DNA of 57,013 nt from CAYZXL01 sp964482435 (GCA_964482435.1 CAYZXL010000026.1:1-57013), one strand, 5' to 3'; positions 32,851-42,250 are shown, counted from the first letter of the stretch. Notes: generated by a model from the sequence alone, not told the origin. Made by a program: numbers and translations.

Positions 32851-33876
32851 TCATCCTTCATCGGGCAGGATCAGGACGCGTCTCTCTGTTCCCCCATGCC
32901 TCCCACCCGCTTTTACTATTCCCTCGGGCCGGACGAGAACATGATTGAGATATACCCCATTGCCAATCGTTGCGTTTCGGCAGACAACGGCGTGGCTGAC
33001 CTCCGCTCCATCCATGACCCTGGCGCCCTCGGCGACGACCGTATAATCCCCTATGGTGCATTTGCCTAACACAGCCAGCGGATAAATCACGGCCAGCGGC
33101 GAGACCCTTGCGCCGGAGACAGGCTTCCAGGCGTCTGTCCGGCCGGTCCTGGTCATCCTGTCTATGACAAGCTTGTTGATCCGGAGAAGGTCTTCCGGCG
33201 AGCTCACGTTTGACCAGAATCCCTCCAGTTCGTGCGACCTGATTCTGTAACCGTTCTGGATAAGGAGCGTCAGGGCGTCGGTCAGTTCGTACTCATTTCT
33301 CGGCGAGAGCCCGACGCGGTCGAGCATGTTGAACACTGTCGGAGTGAAAACGTATATCCCGGCGTTGTCGAAGTGCGTCTTTGAGGTTCCCTTCGGGGGC
33401 TTCTCGACGAGGCTCTTCATGTATCCCTTCTCGACATAGACTGCGGCGCCCTTGGAGGGGTCCTTGACGCGGTAAATGGACACGCTCGCTTCCGGCGAAT
33501 GTTCGTGGAAGTCCCTGACGAGTGCCGGAAGGTTTTCTGCGGGAGTTGCTATATCCCCGTACGCCAGCACGAAAAAGGGTTCCTGTCGCACGAAATCTCG
33601 CGCGAGGGATGCCGCATGACCGGTGCCGAGAGGGGCTTCCTGCCCCAGGTACTCAATCGCAACACCCGCGGACGACCCATCCCCGAAGTGGTCCCTTACC
33701 TGCTCCTCCATGTGCCCGACGATGAAGAGGATCTCCGAGACTCCGGAATCTTTCAGGCCGAGGATGAGGTTATCGCCGATTGTCCTGTCGCCCAGGGGCA
33801 GAAGGATTTTCGGGAGGCCGAGGCTGACGGCCCTCATTCGCGTCCCTTTACCGGCTGCGAGGATGACAGCTTTCAT
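32851..33876 (-). CDS. NDP-sugar pyrophosphorylase (nucleotidyltransferase plus left-handed beta-helix)
   Basis: 341 residues. Residues 1-235 are a sugar-1-phosphate nucleotidyltransferase (MKAVILAAGKGTRMRAVSLGLPKILLPLG; VEKPPKG; AYGDIATPAENL). Residues about 250-330 have the hexapeptide-type left-handed helix (LGKCTIGDYTVVAEGARVMDGAEVSHAVV). It resembles glucose-1-phosphate thymidylyl/uridylyl or mannose-1-phosphate guanylyl enzymes; the base and sugar cannot be read. Probably feeds the nearby exopolysaccharide genes. Divergent from the EIIA gene. Confidence 0.9.
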   Translation of the reverse strand: MKAVILAAGKGTRMRAVSLGLPKILLPLGDRTIGDNLILGLKDSGVSEILFIVGHMEEQVRDHFGDGSSAGVAIEYLGQEAPLGTGHAASLARDFVRQEPFFVLAYGDIATPAENLPALVRDFHEHSPEASVSIYRVKDPSKGAAVYVEKGYMKSLVEKPPKGTSKTHFDNAGIYVFTPTVFNMLDRVGLSPRNEYELTDALTLLIQNGYRIRSHELEGFWSNVSSPEDLLRINKLVIDRMTRTGRTDAWKPVSGARVSPLAVIYPLAVLGKCTIGDYTVVAEGARVMDGAEVSHAVVCRNATIGNGVYLNHVLVRPEGIVKAGGRHGGTERRVLILPDEG

Positions 33877-33904
33877 ACTTGTCGCGCTGAGGCGAAGATA
33901 TAGC

Positions 33905-33932
33905 TTGATTTTCGATTGCCTTCTGTTATTCT
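33905..33932 (+). promoter_or_regulatory. Possible promoter of the EIIA gene
   Basis: TTGATT, 16-base spacer, TATTCT; leader about 58 bases to ATG 33998. Confidence 0.4.
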
Positions 33933-33997
33933 ATGAAAAATCTTGTGGGTCTGCATTTCCTTTCCTTCTCAAGAGTTTCCCTTCGGAGAGGCGGTTG

Positions 33998-34459
33998 ATG
34001 TATTTGTACGAGCTGCTCGACAAAGATTCCATTGTCGTGTCCCTGAAGTCGAAGACCAAGGATGATGTCCTCGACGAGATGGTTGACCTTCTCGACAAGG
34101 CCGGGAAAATAAAAGAGAGGGCCGCGGTTCTCAAAGCCATCGTTGACAGGGAAAGAATTATGACCACCGGCATTGGCAACGGTGTGGCAGTTCCCCACTG
34201 CAAAACCTCTGCTGTGGACCGTCTCGTCGCCGGACTGGGAATCTCTCGAGAGGGGATTGATTTCCAGGCTCCCGATAATGAACCCGCCCGACTCATTTTC
34301 ATCCTCGTCGCGGAGGAGAACAATCCCGGACCGCATGTCCGCGCCCTGGCGAGACTCGCGAAACTTCTCAGCAGCAAAAATGTCAGAGAATCCCTTCTTT
34401 CCGCTCGGTCTCCCGAGTCCATCCTTGAGGTCATAAGAAAGAAAGAAGAGGAATTTTGA
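33998..34459 (+). CDS. PTS EIIA-type protein (fructose/nitrogen class, PtsN-like)
   Basis: 153 residues from ATG 33998, behind CGGAGAGG. EIIA fold of the fructose/mannitol class with the phosphorylatable histidine in GIGNGVAVPHCKTSAVD and the LVAEENNPGPHVRALARLAKLL stretch. No PTS transporter is nearby, and a stand-alone EIIA of this class more often regulates (PtsN). In many bacteria ptsN sits with lptB and rpoN; here it is about 30 kb from lptB, next to a sugar nucleotidyltransferase. Confidence 0.9.
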   Translation: MYLYELLDKDSIVVSLKSKTKDDVLDEMVDLLDKAGKIKERAAVLKAIVDRERIMTTGIGNGVAVPHCKTSAVDRLVAGLGISREGIDFQAPDNEPARLIFILVAEENNPGPHVRALARLAKLLSSKNVRESLLSARSPESILEVIRKKEEEF

Positions 34460-34805
34460 TCCTCGGGTTGACCCCGCATCCTCGGAAAAACATCTCCCAC
34501 ATTTCAGGTCGTTCGGATGGTGCTGCCACGTGGGCGATTGCCGGGAAACCCGGCCTTCGTCTGACCTTCCGCGCGAAGGCCTGGTTGTCCAACTTCGCGG
34601 CGAAGGCTCCTGCGGGCGCTGCTGCGCGCTGAGCGGCTCGCGCGACCGTACGAGACCATTTCGCCGGGGCCGGGATTCGCTCGGACCATTGACCAGACGC
34701 CGATTGATGCCAGGTGCGCCGTTCCCAGGCACTGGTCGGCCGGGCGAATGGGAAGGTTGCTTGCGTGTGAATGGGGCGCTCAGCGTCTCAGGCATCGTGT
34801 CGCGT
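34460..34805. other. 346-base convergent intergenic region
   Basis: Between the stops of the EIIA and deacetylase genes. GC-rich with short inverted repeats (CTTCG/CGAAG types). No gene or T-tailed terminator seen. Confidence 0.5.
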
Positions 34806-35798
34806 TCAGGGGCGAGAGGATGGAACGTTCAGCCCGACCTGCCGCACAATTCGGGAAGGGACTCCCGCGGCAAGACGCCGAGCGAATGAACCGGAAGCAC
34901 TGTCCGCGTAGTCTTCGGCTTCGGCGCTTGGCGCGCCTGCGGTCTCCATTGAATGTTCCTGCCGATAATGCGCGAGAACTTCCGACACGGGGCCGAATTT
35001 GTGTCTCGGCAGGAGGTACTGGAGCTTGCGGGCCATCCGGGAGATGTTGTGGTAGTGCCGCACTTCTGTCAGGGGGGAAGCGTTGATCCGGGGCTGTCCG
35101 GGATCAATCTCCCACGGGTGCATATATATGATTGCAGGGTGGCCCTTTCGGTTTATGCTGTCGATGGCCTTCGACACGAGCCTCGGGGGCAACAGGCGCA
35201 TGTAACCTCCCCCCGAAAACGGCAGGTTGACACCCATCACCCTGATCGTGGAAATCGGGAACTCCCAGATGGAGTGTCCGTTCCGACGGTGGATGACGTT
35301 CGGAAATCTTTCGGCATCAGGAATCCCATATCGGTCATGGATGATGGGGAAGATGCTCGAATCATACTGGAACTCGTTTTCGACGAGGGCATCCAGAGCC
35401 CAGAGCGTCTTCTTCGTGATGGAAAAAGTCGGAGCTCGATAGCCCCTTACCGGCTCGCCCGTGATATCCTCTATGATTCTTTTTGCTAATTCGACATCTG
35501 CCCGGAAGCTCTCTGGCGCTTGCTCCGAAATCACGCGGTGGGCATATCCGTGGCAGGCTATCTCGTGCCCTTCCCTCTGGATGGCTTTCACGACACACGG
35601 ATGCCTCTTAGCGACCCACCCCACAACGAAGAACGTGCCCCGAACGTCGTGCTTCGCCAGCATGGAAAGAAGTTCGTACGTGGCAGGCTCTACACGGCTT
35701 TCGAAGCTCTCCCAGGCATCGTACGGAGCGCTTCCATCGAATGCCGTGACCTGAAAGTATTCTTCTACGTCAACCGTCAGGGCGTTTATCACCTTCAT
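34806..35798 (-). CDS. XrtA/PEP-CTERM-type polysaccharide deacetylase
   Basis: 330 residues from ATG 35798 (MKVINALTVDVEEYFQVTAF); GTG 35804 is an alternative with better ribosome-site spacing. NodB-type domain: TVDVEEYF (catalytic Asp), GHEIACHGYAHR (metal histidines), RGYRAPTFS. The C-terminal part has IYMHPWEIDPGQPR, the DUF3473 mark of deacetylases in exosortase-A exopolysaccharide loci. It removes acetyl groups from the polysaccharide. It is about 9 kb from the export genes, with its tail (last 50 residues) low-complexity and Ala/Ser rich. Confidence 0.9.
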   Translation of the reverse strand: MKVINALTVDVEEYFQVTAFDGSAPYDAWESFESRVEPATYELLSMLAKHDVRGTFFVVGWVAKRHPCVVKAIQREGHEIACHGYAHRVISEQAPESFRADVELAKRIIEDITGEPVRGYRAPTFSITKKTLWALDALVENEFQYDSSIFPIIHDRYGIPDAERFPNVIHRRNGHSIWEFPISTIRVMGVNLPFSGGGYMRLLPPRLVSKAIDSINRKGHPAIIYMHPWEIDPGQPRINASPLTEVRHYHNISRMARKLQYLLPRHKFGPVSEVLAHYRQEHSMETAGAPSAEAEDYADSASGSFARRLAAGVPSRIVRQVGLNVPSSRP

Positions 35799-36396
35799 CA
35801 ACACATGGCCTTCACTCAAATCGAACACACAACGATGACCCTTCTTATTGAATCGTCTGATGTTCAACTACCATGCCAGGAGAGGTCATGTTCGCGCAAC
35901 CAATTGGTAGTACGCCCGTTAGAGACCGAACTTTCAGATGTGTCCTCAGCCTTCCATGTTGCCCGAACGGAACATTCGCAGCCACTGCACTCGCATCACG
36001 AAGACGTAACACCTGGAATTGCAGAGGGTTGGCGATACAGGCACTCCCGTGAAACCAACGTTGCCGGAGGTCAACATCCGGCGACCGGTTCTCCGCATGG
36101 ATAGGATCGCGTAACGACGCCCCTTCCGGGGAAATCATGGCTCGCACTGGGCGACGGCGGGATTCCGCCACAGAAGCGGGCGGATGAAGACCGGGACTGT
36201 GCTCAGGCGTGTTTTTTGCTTGTACGAAGCGGGTTTCTGAAGAGTGAAGGCCGTCTTCTCACCGGTCTATTGGAGGAATGGACTGCCAGAGGCATGAGAG
36301 ATTGAGCCCTCCGAAAGCATGGACGCCCGGGCGGTGCCGAAAACAGGGTGAGACTACAGGCCGAAACAGCAAAACAACCAAAAGGGGGGAGGCCAC
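35799..36396. other. 598-base divergent intergenic region
   Basis: Holds a small hairpin CCCC-TTCC-GGGG near 36122 and a candidate sigma-54 site at 36205-36220. No convincing gene. Confidence 0.5.
36205..36220 (+). promoter_or_regulatory. Candidate sigma-54 promoter of the barrel gene
   Basis: AGGCGTG-TTTT-TTGCT: GG (36206-36207) and GC (36218-36219) are separated by 10 bases as required. Weaker than the two other -24/-12 sites. Leader about 165 bases to ATG 36397. Confidence 0.4.
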
Positions 36397-37032
36397 ATGA
36401 AAAGCAACATCATCTTGCACCTCTTTGTTTGCCTCGGATTGGCGCTTGCCCTGCCAGTTCTTTCACACGCACAGGATTTCCAGCGCATCTCCATCGGTGG
36501 TCATGCCGCGGTTTGGTCGGTCCCGCAGATGGATGGCTTTTCCGTCGCTGTTATCGGGCCGGAGGGAACGGAAATCCGTGACGTTGACGATACCGTCCTT
36601 TTTGGCTTCCGGCCGTTCGTGCGGCTCGGGTTGATCAGGGAGTTCGACATAGAGCTTTCGCACGAATTCGCCTTCGGCAGCGATGTTGACGTCATGGTTT
36701 CGTCGGCGTCGGGAATAGTCAGGCCCTTCGCCGGGTCAGGGCTCGAGTTTCACGCAAGCATATGCTATGGGCAACTGGATTGGGACGACATCACCGACTT
36801 TGACAGCCCCTGGGGTTGGGAGGTTGGCGTGGGATACAACCTCAAGCTTTCACCCTCCGCTGCCCTGGTCATTGGCCTGGCCTACCGTGACTTGAGCTTC
36901 GAGGTGGACGTTGACAGGACACAGGCAAGAGTCAAGGAAACGCGGCCCGAGGTCACGGATGTGGCGTTGTCCGAAGATTCCCTTGACGCGGCTGGAATTG
37001 TAGCCAACGCGGGTATCTACATTACCTTCTGA
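36397..37032 (+). CDS. Outer-membrane beta-barrel-like exported protein
   Basis: 211 residues behind GGGGGAGG. Signal peptide MKSNIILHLFVCLGLALALP ending SHAQ, then alternating strands (FGFRPFVRLGLIREFDIELSHEF, WEVGVGYNLKLSP, ALVIGLAYRDLSFEVD) and a C-terminal GIYITF ending in Phe, the usual barrel-assembly signal. Small (about 8-strand) OmpA/OmpX-like size. Role unknown; a possible sigma-54 promoter upstream would tie it to the exopolysaccharide regulon. Confidence 0.82.
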   Translation: MKSNIILHLFVCLGLALALPVLSHAQDFQRISIGGHAAVWSVPQMDGFSVAVIGPEGTEIRDVDDTVLFGFRPFVRLGLIREFDIELSHEFAFGSDVDVMVSSASGIVRPFAGSGLEFHASICYGQLDWDDITDFDSPWGWEVGVGYNLKLSPSAALVIGLAYRDLSFEVDVDRTQARVKETRPEVTDVALSEDSLDAAGIVANAGIYITF

Positions 37033-37119
37033 CGTGCAGCGAGTGGCCTGGCTGCCTTCGCCGCTCGCGCAGGAGCTTCACCCTCAGGACCGGCGCGCAC
37101 GGGTTTGGCGCAAGAATAA

Positions 37120-37172
37120 TTGGGCGCTCCCGCAACTCAGGCGAATCCTCAGATAGAGTCGGGAGCGCCCAA
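37120..37172. repeat. 13-base perfect inverted repeat after the barrel gene
   Basis: TTGGGCGCTCCCG (37120-37132) and CGGGAGCGCCCAA (37160-37172) with a 27-base loop, about 90 bases after the barrel gene stop. It may act as a transcription stop, but no T-run follows. Confidence 0.5.
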
Positions 37173-38123
37173 GGAGTCAGCACTTCCCCTTTCATGTCCA
37201 GTCGTTGCCTCTGTTTCCAATTGTCTTCACTAAGGGGCGGCTTCGGCCTACTTGCGAGTTGATCGAGGGTAACGCACCGGGGTCGAAAAGAATAAACGCC
37301 ACCGCGCTGGTTTCACTCACGCAACACCATGTTGCCGATTCGCTTCACGTACCTAATCCTCGATGTGTCAAGGTGTTCCAGCGGCCCGCTTAAGCAGGGG
37401 AGCGGCTCATGTTGACCAAAAGCAACAATCAGCACATCCTCGTCGCATCATGCGCACCCCCCGGCCAAGGGGGTCCGGGTGTTTCCTTTTTTCGCCTCTG
37501 CTTTCGGTCCGCGGCCACTGATCACATCAGGGTACGCGCGAAAGCCCTCCTTTCTGGCGAAAAGCCGCTGCTTCGTTCTTCTCCCTTCGCTGTATCCTCC
37601 GGAGCCTGCCCGGAAAAGTCCGATGCTTCAGCCAAGTCGTGACTTGGGGGGTAGGCACGCTCTTCCCCCTCCTGGCCCGGACCCGGAAGGTTGCGGATGG
37701 CGGGCGGAGTGGTCAGGCCGATAGTTTGAGCGAAGCCATGCACCTCGGTTTCAGAGAAACAAGGAGTTGTGAGGCGTGGCTCTGTTCGTGATGAAAAAAA
37801 ACGACGCGCCGGCGCCAATGGTATGAGAGTTGCTCCCGATACTCGCCGCTCTGCTCTGGAGAGACGACAGAGTACCAACGGTGAAGCAGATTTGATCAAT
37901 GCGGGGGGCACCAGGGGTCAAGTGTCTCCGAAGCGGAACCGTGGCTTGTTCGTTTTCCATTGTCTCTTTGCGTCAACGCGATTCGCGAGCCGCTGCCGCA
38001 CTCGCGGGGGACGCTCTTGGGGGCTTCGGCAATCGGGACTTGTGCCTGACGAGGAACGGCCCGCAAGACAAAGGGCTCTTCGGCAGGTACTCAAGGCCAC
38101 TGATACGAAGCCTCCGAATTCGC

Positions 38124-38153
38124 TTGACAAGTGTAAGGGAATGTTGATATATT
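38124..38153 (+). promoter_or_regulatory. Consensus sigma-70 promoter in the long non-coding region
   Basis: Perfect TTGACA (38124-38129), 18-base spacer, TATATT (38148-38153). Start near 38160, about 640 bases before the kinase ATG. Confidence 0.65.
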
Positions 38154-38240
38154 TCATCCGTTTTATGATTTATGGGGGGTTTGCGTTTATTCCCATCAAC
38201 AGTCCACACGGAGTAAGGGAGGCCGAAAGAGTTATGTAAC

Positions 38241-38338
38241 AGGCGAGCCTGTCTTGTCTTACGAGAAGAGCAGAGACTCAAGGCTCGCCCGTCGTTCGGC
38301 AAAAATGAGAAAGCGGGATCCTTCCGAAAGGAAGGATC
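38241..38338 (+). ncRNA. Candidate structured RNA segment
   Basis: About 80 bases after the promoter start. Hairpin 1: AGGCGAGCCT (38241-38250) pairs with AGGCTCGCC (38281-38289), with further GTCT/AGAC and TCTT/AAGA pairing inside. Hairpin 2: GATCCTTCC-GAAA-GGAAGGATC (38317-38338), nine pairs with a GNRA tetraloop. It fits none of the RNase P, tmRNA, SRP or cyclic-di-GMP riboswitch patterns I know. Further stems lie downstream at 38511-38538 and 38635-38655. Confidence 0.4.
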
Positions 38339-38510
38339 GGGGGGTAATGAGGCGTTTCTGGCAAATTCTGCCTGCGAGCGGCTCTGGCGCATCTGTTTCT
38401 TCAGATGTGACCGGAAAAGCTTTGTCTCGACTCTTTCCACGTCCCCGGCCGTTGTCCCCGCGACTTAATGGCTCCTCCGCAAGGCCCGTGGGCCCATGCG
38501 CCCATGCTGT

Positions 38511-38538
38511 GCCGTCTTCGGGCCACCCCGAAGATGGC
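38511..38538. repeat. 12-base hairpin
   Basis: GCCGTCTTCGGG - CCAC - CCCGAAGATGGC with one G-U pair; no T-run follows. Confidence 0.6.
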
Positions 38539-38798
38539 AAGAAGGGCCTTACTGCACAACGAGCCGGGATGGCCACGCCATTGCAGGTTGTCGCCGACGA
38601 ACGCCCGCATACCCCGGGCAAGCTCAGTTGCGCCGGGCCCTACGTAATCGGGCCCAAAAAGGGCAGGAAAGCTCGGTCCTTGACTTAGACAGAGCTTTAT
38701 TGAGGCGCACGCTGGGCGGTAATGTAGTCCACAAAAGGGAATGATCGCGGCGCCGGGTCCCCCGGCCTGCGGTCAACGGGGTGTGAGGAGCCAGAATC

Positions 38799-40829
38799 AT
38801 GCGCAACCTGGTCATTGTCGGCAGCAGCCCCGACTTTCTGGACAAAGTGTCTCGTGCGCTTGTGAGCACGGGCCACCGTTTTCTTGCGCGATGCAAGGAC
38901 CCAGATAGGGCGATGGGGCTTATCGAGTCTCGTAGAAACTCCGATGAACCTGTCAAGGTTCTCCTGGCTGACGTTCCGATGAACAGCCCGGAGATCACGG
39001 AGTTTCTCCGCAGGTTAAAAGAGAACTTCCCCGAGGTCGCAGCAATTGTCGTGGAACGGGATGACGTGTGGCGCATTGCGATAGATGTGTTCTCAGCTCG
39101 GGGCAACGGCGCGACTGAGAACCCCATGGCACCCCTCGACGCCGATGGCCTCGCGCAGATGGTTGACGAAGCTGTCGCACGGTTCGCTGACACGAAGCTT
39201 CGGTGCGCAGCCGTTGACCAGCTCTGGAAAAAGCTCCACGCCTACGCTAATTCTCCCGTTGTTATTGAGAGGTTCCTTGACGAACTCCTGGCATTTCTGG
39301 AGGTCGAGAGCGGCTCCATTTTCTTCTTCGACGAAAAGCGTAAGCGAATGGTGCTGGTAGCGGCGAGGACGAGCAATGGCGTTGACCTGGTCGGCTTGAC
39401 AAAGAACGTGGGGGAAGGAGTAGCCGGGTATGTCGCCTTGCACAGGAAGCCCTTGTTAGTCGTCTCGCGGGAGGCGGCTCCGATTCCGGTATCCTCCCCC
39501 CACCAGAAAAGATACGAGACAGAGTCCTTCATCTGCGCCCCTGTCGTCAATCACGACCGATTGATTGGCGTCCTGAACCTCACCGAGAAGAAGTCCAGGG
39601 AGCCGTTCAATGAGGGAGACCTTGACCTCGTCACGGCAATCGTTGACCAGTTCTCAGGAAGCATCGAGCAGGCATTTAACCAGAGAAACCTTCATGACAG
39701 GAACAAAAGGCTTTCTGCCGCGATAAAAAAAGCGGGCGCCAAGTTGCGTGACAGCAAAGCGCTCCTGTCGTTTGCCGAAGCTTTCAATACGACCATCGTG
39801 AACAATATTCCCCTGGGCGTGGCCGTTCTGGACGACAAGCTGACAATTCGCTGGGTCAACTCGAGCTTCCGGGACCTCTTTGCCGAGCGAGGAAAAGAAG
39901 TTCTTGGGCGCCCCTTCGTGGAGTCTCTTGGGTCAGTTTCGGACGAAGGCCGAACGCTCTGGGAGGAAAAGGTTCGTGCCGCATTCGGGGAGGAACAGGC
40001 TTGTTTCAGCCACTTCATTTGCCCGATGGCCGAAGGGTCTCGCGCGATCTTCAACATCAACACGCGCCGGTTCTCCCCGCCGGGAAACTCCCAGAAAGAC
40101 CTTCTCCTGATGATTGTCGAGGACGTGACAACTGATGTCATGTTGAAAAGGAAGGTGGAGAAGTCACAGAGGCTGGCAGAGATGGGGGAATTAGTGGCGG
40201 GCGTCGCCCACGAGATCAACAACCCCCTGGACGGCATAATGCGGTTCACCAACATCGCTCTTAGAAAAGCGGATGGCGACGCTCTTCTACAGGAGTGCTT
40301 CGGCGAAACCAAGAAGGGCCTGGAAAGAATCTCCCGAATTGTGAAATCGCTGATGCAATACGTTCGCAACTGCACAAAGACCCTCGTGGAGACCAACGTC
40401 AACGAGACGCTGGATAACATCCTGGTCCTGATGTCGTACATGCAAACGAAACGTAATGTCCGCATCGTAAAGGAGTTTGATCCTCGGCTCCCAGCAATAA
40501 CCGCCCGCAGCAACCTCGACCAGGTCTTTATCAACCTTGTCAAGAACAGCTTCGAGGCAATGGAACCGGGCGGCACGCTGGAGATTTCGACGTTTTCCGA
40601 CAAGGACAACGTGTTCGTTAGATTCAAGGACACCGGTTGCGGTATCCCCCGGGACGTCCTGTCGAAACTCGGAGAAACGTTTGTCACGACCAAAGAGAAC
40701 GGCACGGGGCTCGGCTTGAGCATCTGCCAGGAAATCATCAAGCAGCACCAGGGAGAGTTGATGGTCGAAAGCGAGGTAGGCGTGGGCTCCACATTCACGG
40801 TTCGATTGCCGTTGCAACAACAGGAATAA
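38799..40829 (+). CDS. Cytoplasmic histidine kinase: pseudo-receiver, GAF, PAS, HisKA, HATPase
   Basis: 676 residues behind GAGGAG. Residues 1-125 look like a receiver (LLADVPMNSPE with D58) but the acidic pocket is lost (LVIVGSSP where VDDD is usual). GAF about 145-295, PAS about 325-450, HisKA with phosphohistidine H471 (GVAHEINNPLDGI), HATPase with N583, DTGCGIP and GTGLGLSI. No membrane helix, so it senses a cytoplasmic signal. Its stop is 19 bases before the sigma-54 regulator, its likely partner. XrtA loci often carry a PrsK/PrsR pair in this position, but PrsK has membrane helices, which this lacks. Confidence 0.92.
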   Translation: MRNLVIVGSSPDFLDKVSRALVSTGHRFLARCKDPDRAMGLIESRRNSDEPVKVLLADVPMNSPEITEFLRRLKENFPEVAAIVVERDDVWRIAIDVFSARGNGATENPMAPLDADGLAQMVDEAVARFADTKLRCAAVDQLWKKLHAYANSPVVIERFLDELLAFLEVESGSIFFFDEKRKRMVLVAARTSNGVDLVGLTKNVGEGVAGYVALHRKPLLVVSREAAPIPVSSPHQKRYETESFICAPVVNHDRLIGVLNLTEKKSREPFNEGDLDLVTAIVDQFSGSIEQAFNQRNLHDRNKRLSAAIKKAGAKLRDSKALLSFAEAFNTTIVNNIPLGVAVLDDKLTIRWVNSSFRDLFAERGKEVLGRPFVESLGSVSDEGRTLWEEKVRAAFGEEQACFSHFICPMAEGSRAIFNINTRRFSPPGNSQKDLLLMIVEDVTTDVMLKRKVEKSQRLAEMGELVAGVAHEINNPLDGIMRFTNIALRKADGDALLQECFGETKKGLERISRIVKSLMQYVRNCTKTLVETNVNETLDNILVLMSYMQTKRNVRIVKEFDPRLPAITARSNLDQVFINLVKNSFEAMEPGGTLEISTFSDKDNVFVRFKDTGCGIPRDVLSKLGETFVTTKENGTGLGLSICQEIIKQHQGELMVESEVGVGSTFTVRLPLQQQE

Positions 40830-40848
40830 CAGGAGAGGGTTGCGCGAA

Positions 40849-42213
40849 ATGGATGAGCAGAGAATTCTAATTGTGGACGATGACCCGATTGTCTTGAAGT
40901 CCCTCGGCAAAATGCTGGAGATGAACGGATATGCCGTTGACTGTGCGGGGGACGGTCGGACGGCTCTTGAAATGATCGAGCGAAACGGGCACGACGTTAT
41001 CCTTAGCGACATCAACATGCCCGGGATGGACGGCTTCGAGCTTCTGGAATACGTCAAGGAGAAATCACCTCTGTCTGCCTTCGTTATTATCACCGGCTAC
41101 GGCACAATCGAGGATGCCGTCAAGGCAATGAAAGAAGGCGCGTACGACTTCGTCACCAAGCCCATCAACGACGAGGAAATCCTGACCCAGATCAAGCGGT
41201 TCTTCCAGCAGAGGGAACTCCAGGAGGAAAACGCAACACTTCGCAAGGAGCTGAAGTCGCGGTATCGCCTGGGGAACATCATCGGTCAGGACTACAAGAT
41301 GACGAAGATATATGACCTCGTGGAGTTGATCGCTGACACCCAGGCGACGGTTAACATTCAGGGAGAGAACGGAACCGGCAAAAGCCTCCTCGCAAGAGCA
41401 ATTCATTACAACTCCTGCCGAAGAGACAAGCCTTTCGTGGAGGTTAGCTGCGGGGCACTCCCGGAGACCCTCCTGGAAAGCGAGCTTTTCGGCCATGCCA
41501 AGGGAGCTTTCACGGGCGCGGTCAGAGACCGCATCGGCAAATTCGGCCAGGCGTCGGGAGGGACAATCTTTCTTGACGAGATAGGAGCGGCATCTCCGGC
41601 GTTGCAGCTAAAGCTCCTGCGAGTGCTTCAGGAGCGGCAGTTTGAAAGAGTGGGAAGCAACGAGACTGTCACCGTTGACGTTCGAGTGATCACGGCAACC
41701 AATACGGACCTCCTGGAACTTGTCAGGCAGAATAAGTTCAGGGAAGACCTCTACTACCGGCTTAATATCCTCCAGATATACCTGCCGCCTTTGCGGGAGA
41801 GGGTCGGAGACGTTCGCCTGCTCGGCCAGCATTTCTTCGAAGTATATACGCGGAAATATTCCAAGAACCTGAAAGGCATTGCTGCCCCTGCCCTGAAACT
41901 CCTGGAGCGGTACCCCTGGCAGGGAAACGTCAGGGAATTGGAGAACGTCATCGAGAGGGCAGTCATTCTCGCCAGAGGCCCTTACGTCACCGGCGAGCAT
42001 TTCCCGCCGAGTGTTGTGGAGGCCAAGCCTCTGAGCCATCCCGTCAAGGGCATCCTGCCGCTGGATAGGGCACTTGAGGACCCGGAGAAGCAAATCATTC
42101 AGAATGCCCTGGAATACTGCGGATGGAGCAGAAAGAAGGCGGCAGAGATGCTTCAGATAAACCGGACAACGCTCTTCAAGAAGATGAGGAAATACAACCT
42201 CTTCGGGCATTGA
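40849..42213 (+). CDS. NtrC-family sigma-54 response regulator (PrsR-like)
   Basis: 454 residues from ATG 40849 (MDEQRILIVDDDPIVLKSLG); a TTG 9 bases upstream is the alternative. Receiver with D54 (ILSDINMPGMDG); AAA+ domain with GENGTGKS, the sigma-54 contact loop GAFTGAV, Walker B GGTIFLDEIG; Fis-type HTH at the C-terminus (WSRKKAAEMLQINRTTLFKK). When phosphorylated by the kinase it should activate sigma-54 promoters. Perfect or near-perfect -24/-12 sites stand before the Wza-like gene and the sugar transferase in this window, the likely targets. Confidence 0.94.
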   Translation: MDEQRILIVDDDPIVLKSLGKMLEMNGYAVDCAGDGRTALEMIERNGHDVILSDINMPGMDGFELLEYVKEKSPLSAFVIITGYGTIEDAVKAMKEGAYDFVTKPINDEEILTQIKRFFQQRELQEENATLRKELKSRYRLGNIIGQDYKMTKIYDLVELIADTQATVNIQGENGTGKSLLARAIHYNSCRRDKPFVEVSCGALPETLLESELFGHAKGAFTGAVRDRIGKFGQASGGTIFLDEIGAASPALQLKLLRVLQERQFERVGSNETVTVDVRVITATNTDLLELVRQNKFREDLYYRLNILQIYLPPLRERVGDVRLLGQHFFEVYTRKYSKNLKGIAAPALKLLERYPWQGNVRELENVIERAVILARGPYVTGEHFPPSVVEAKPLSHPVKGILPLDRALEDPEKQIIQNALEYCGWSRKKAAEMLQINRTTLFKKMRKYNLFGH

Positions 42214-42250
42214 GCGAGTGCCGGGTTCGGGTTCGCCCTTCAGGAGCGGG

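Larger units (their letters stand above)
37033..38798. other. 1.77-kb non-coding region with promoter and strong hairpins
   Basis: No reading frame here has a ribosome site, family motif or plausible composition. It contains a perfect 13-base inverted repeat (37120-37172), a consensus promoter (38124-38153) and a run of hairpins (38242-38655). The 3' part could be a long leader of the histidine-kinase gene or a separate RNA. Confidence 0.6.

Noticed and set aside
35845..36171. 108-codon minus-strand open frame
   Set aside because: No ribosome site or motif; composition does not resemble the neighbouring genes.
37769..38239. 156-codon plus-strand open frame in the non-coding region
   Set aside because: It runs through the consensus promoter at 38124, lacks a good start and reads as random Arg/Pro/Gly-rich sequence.
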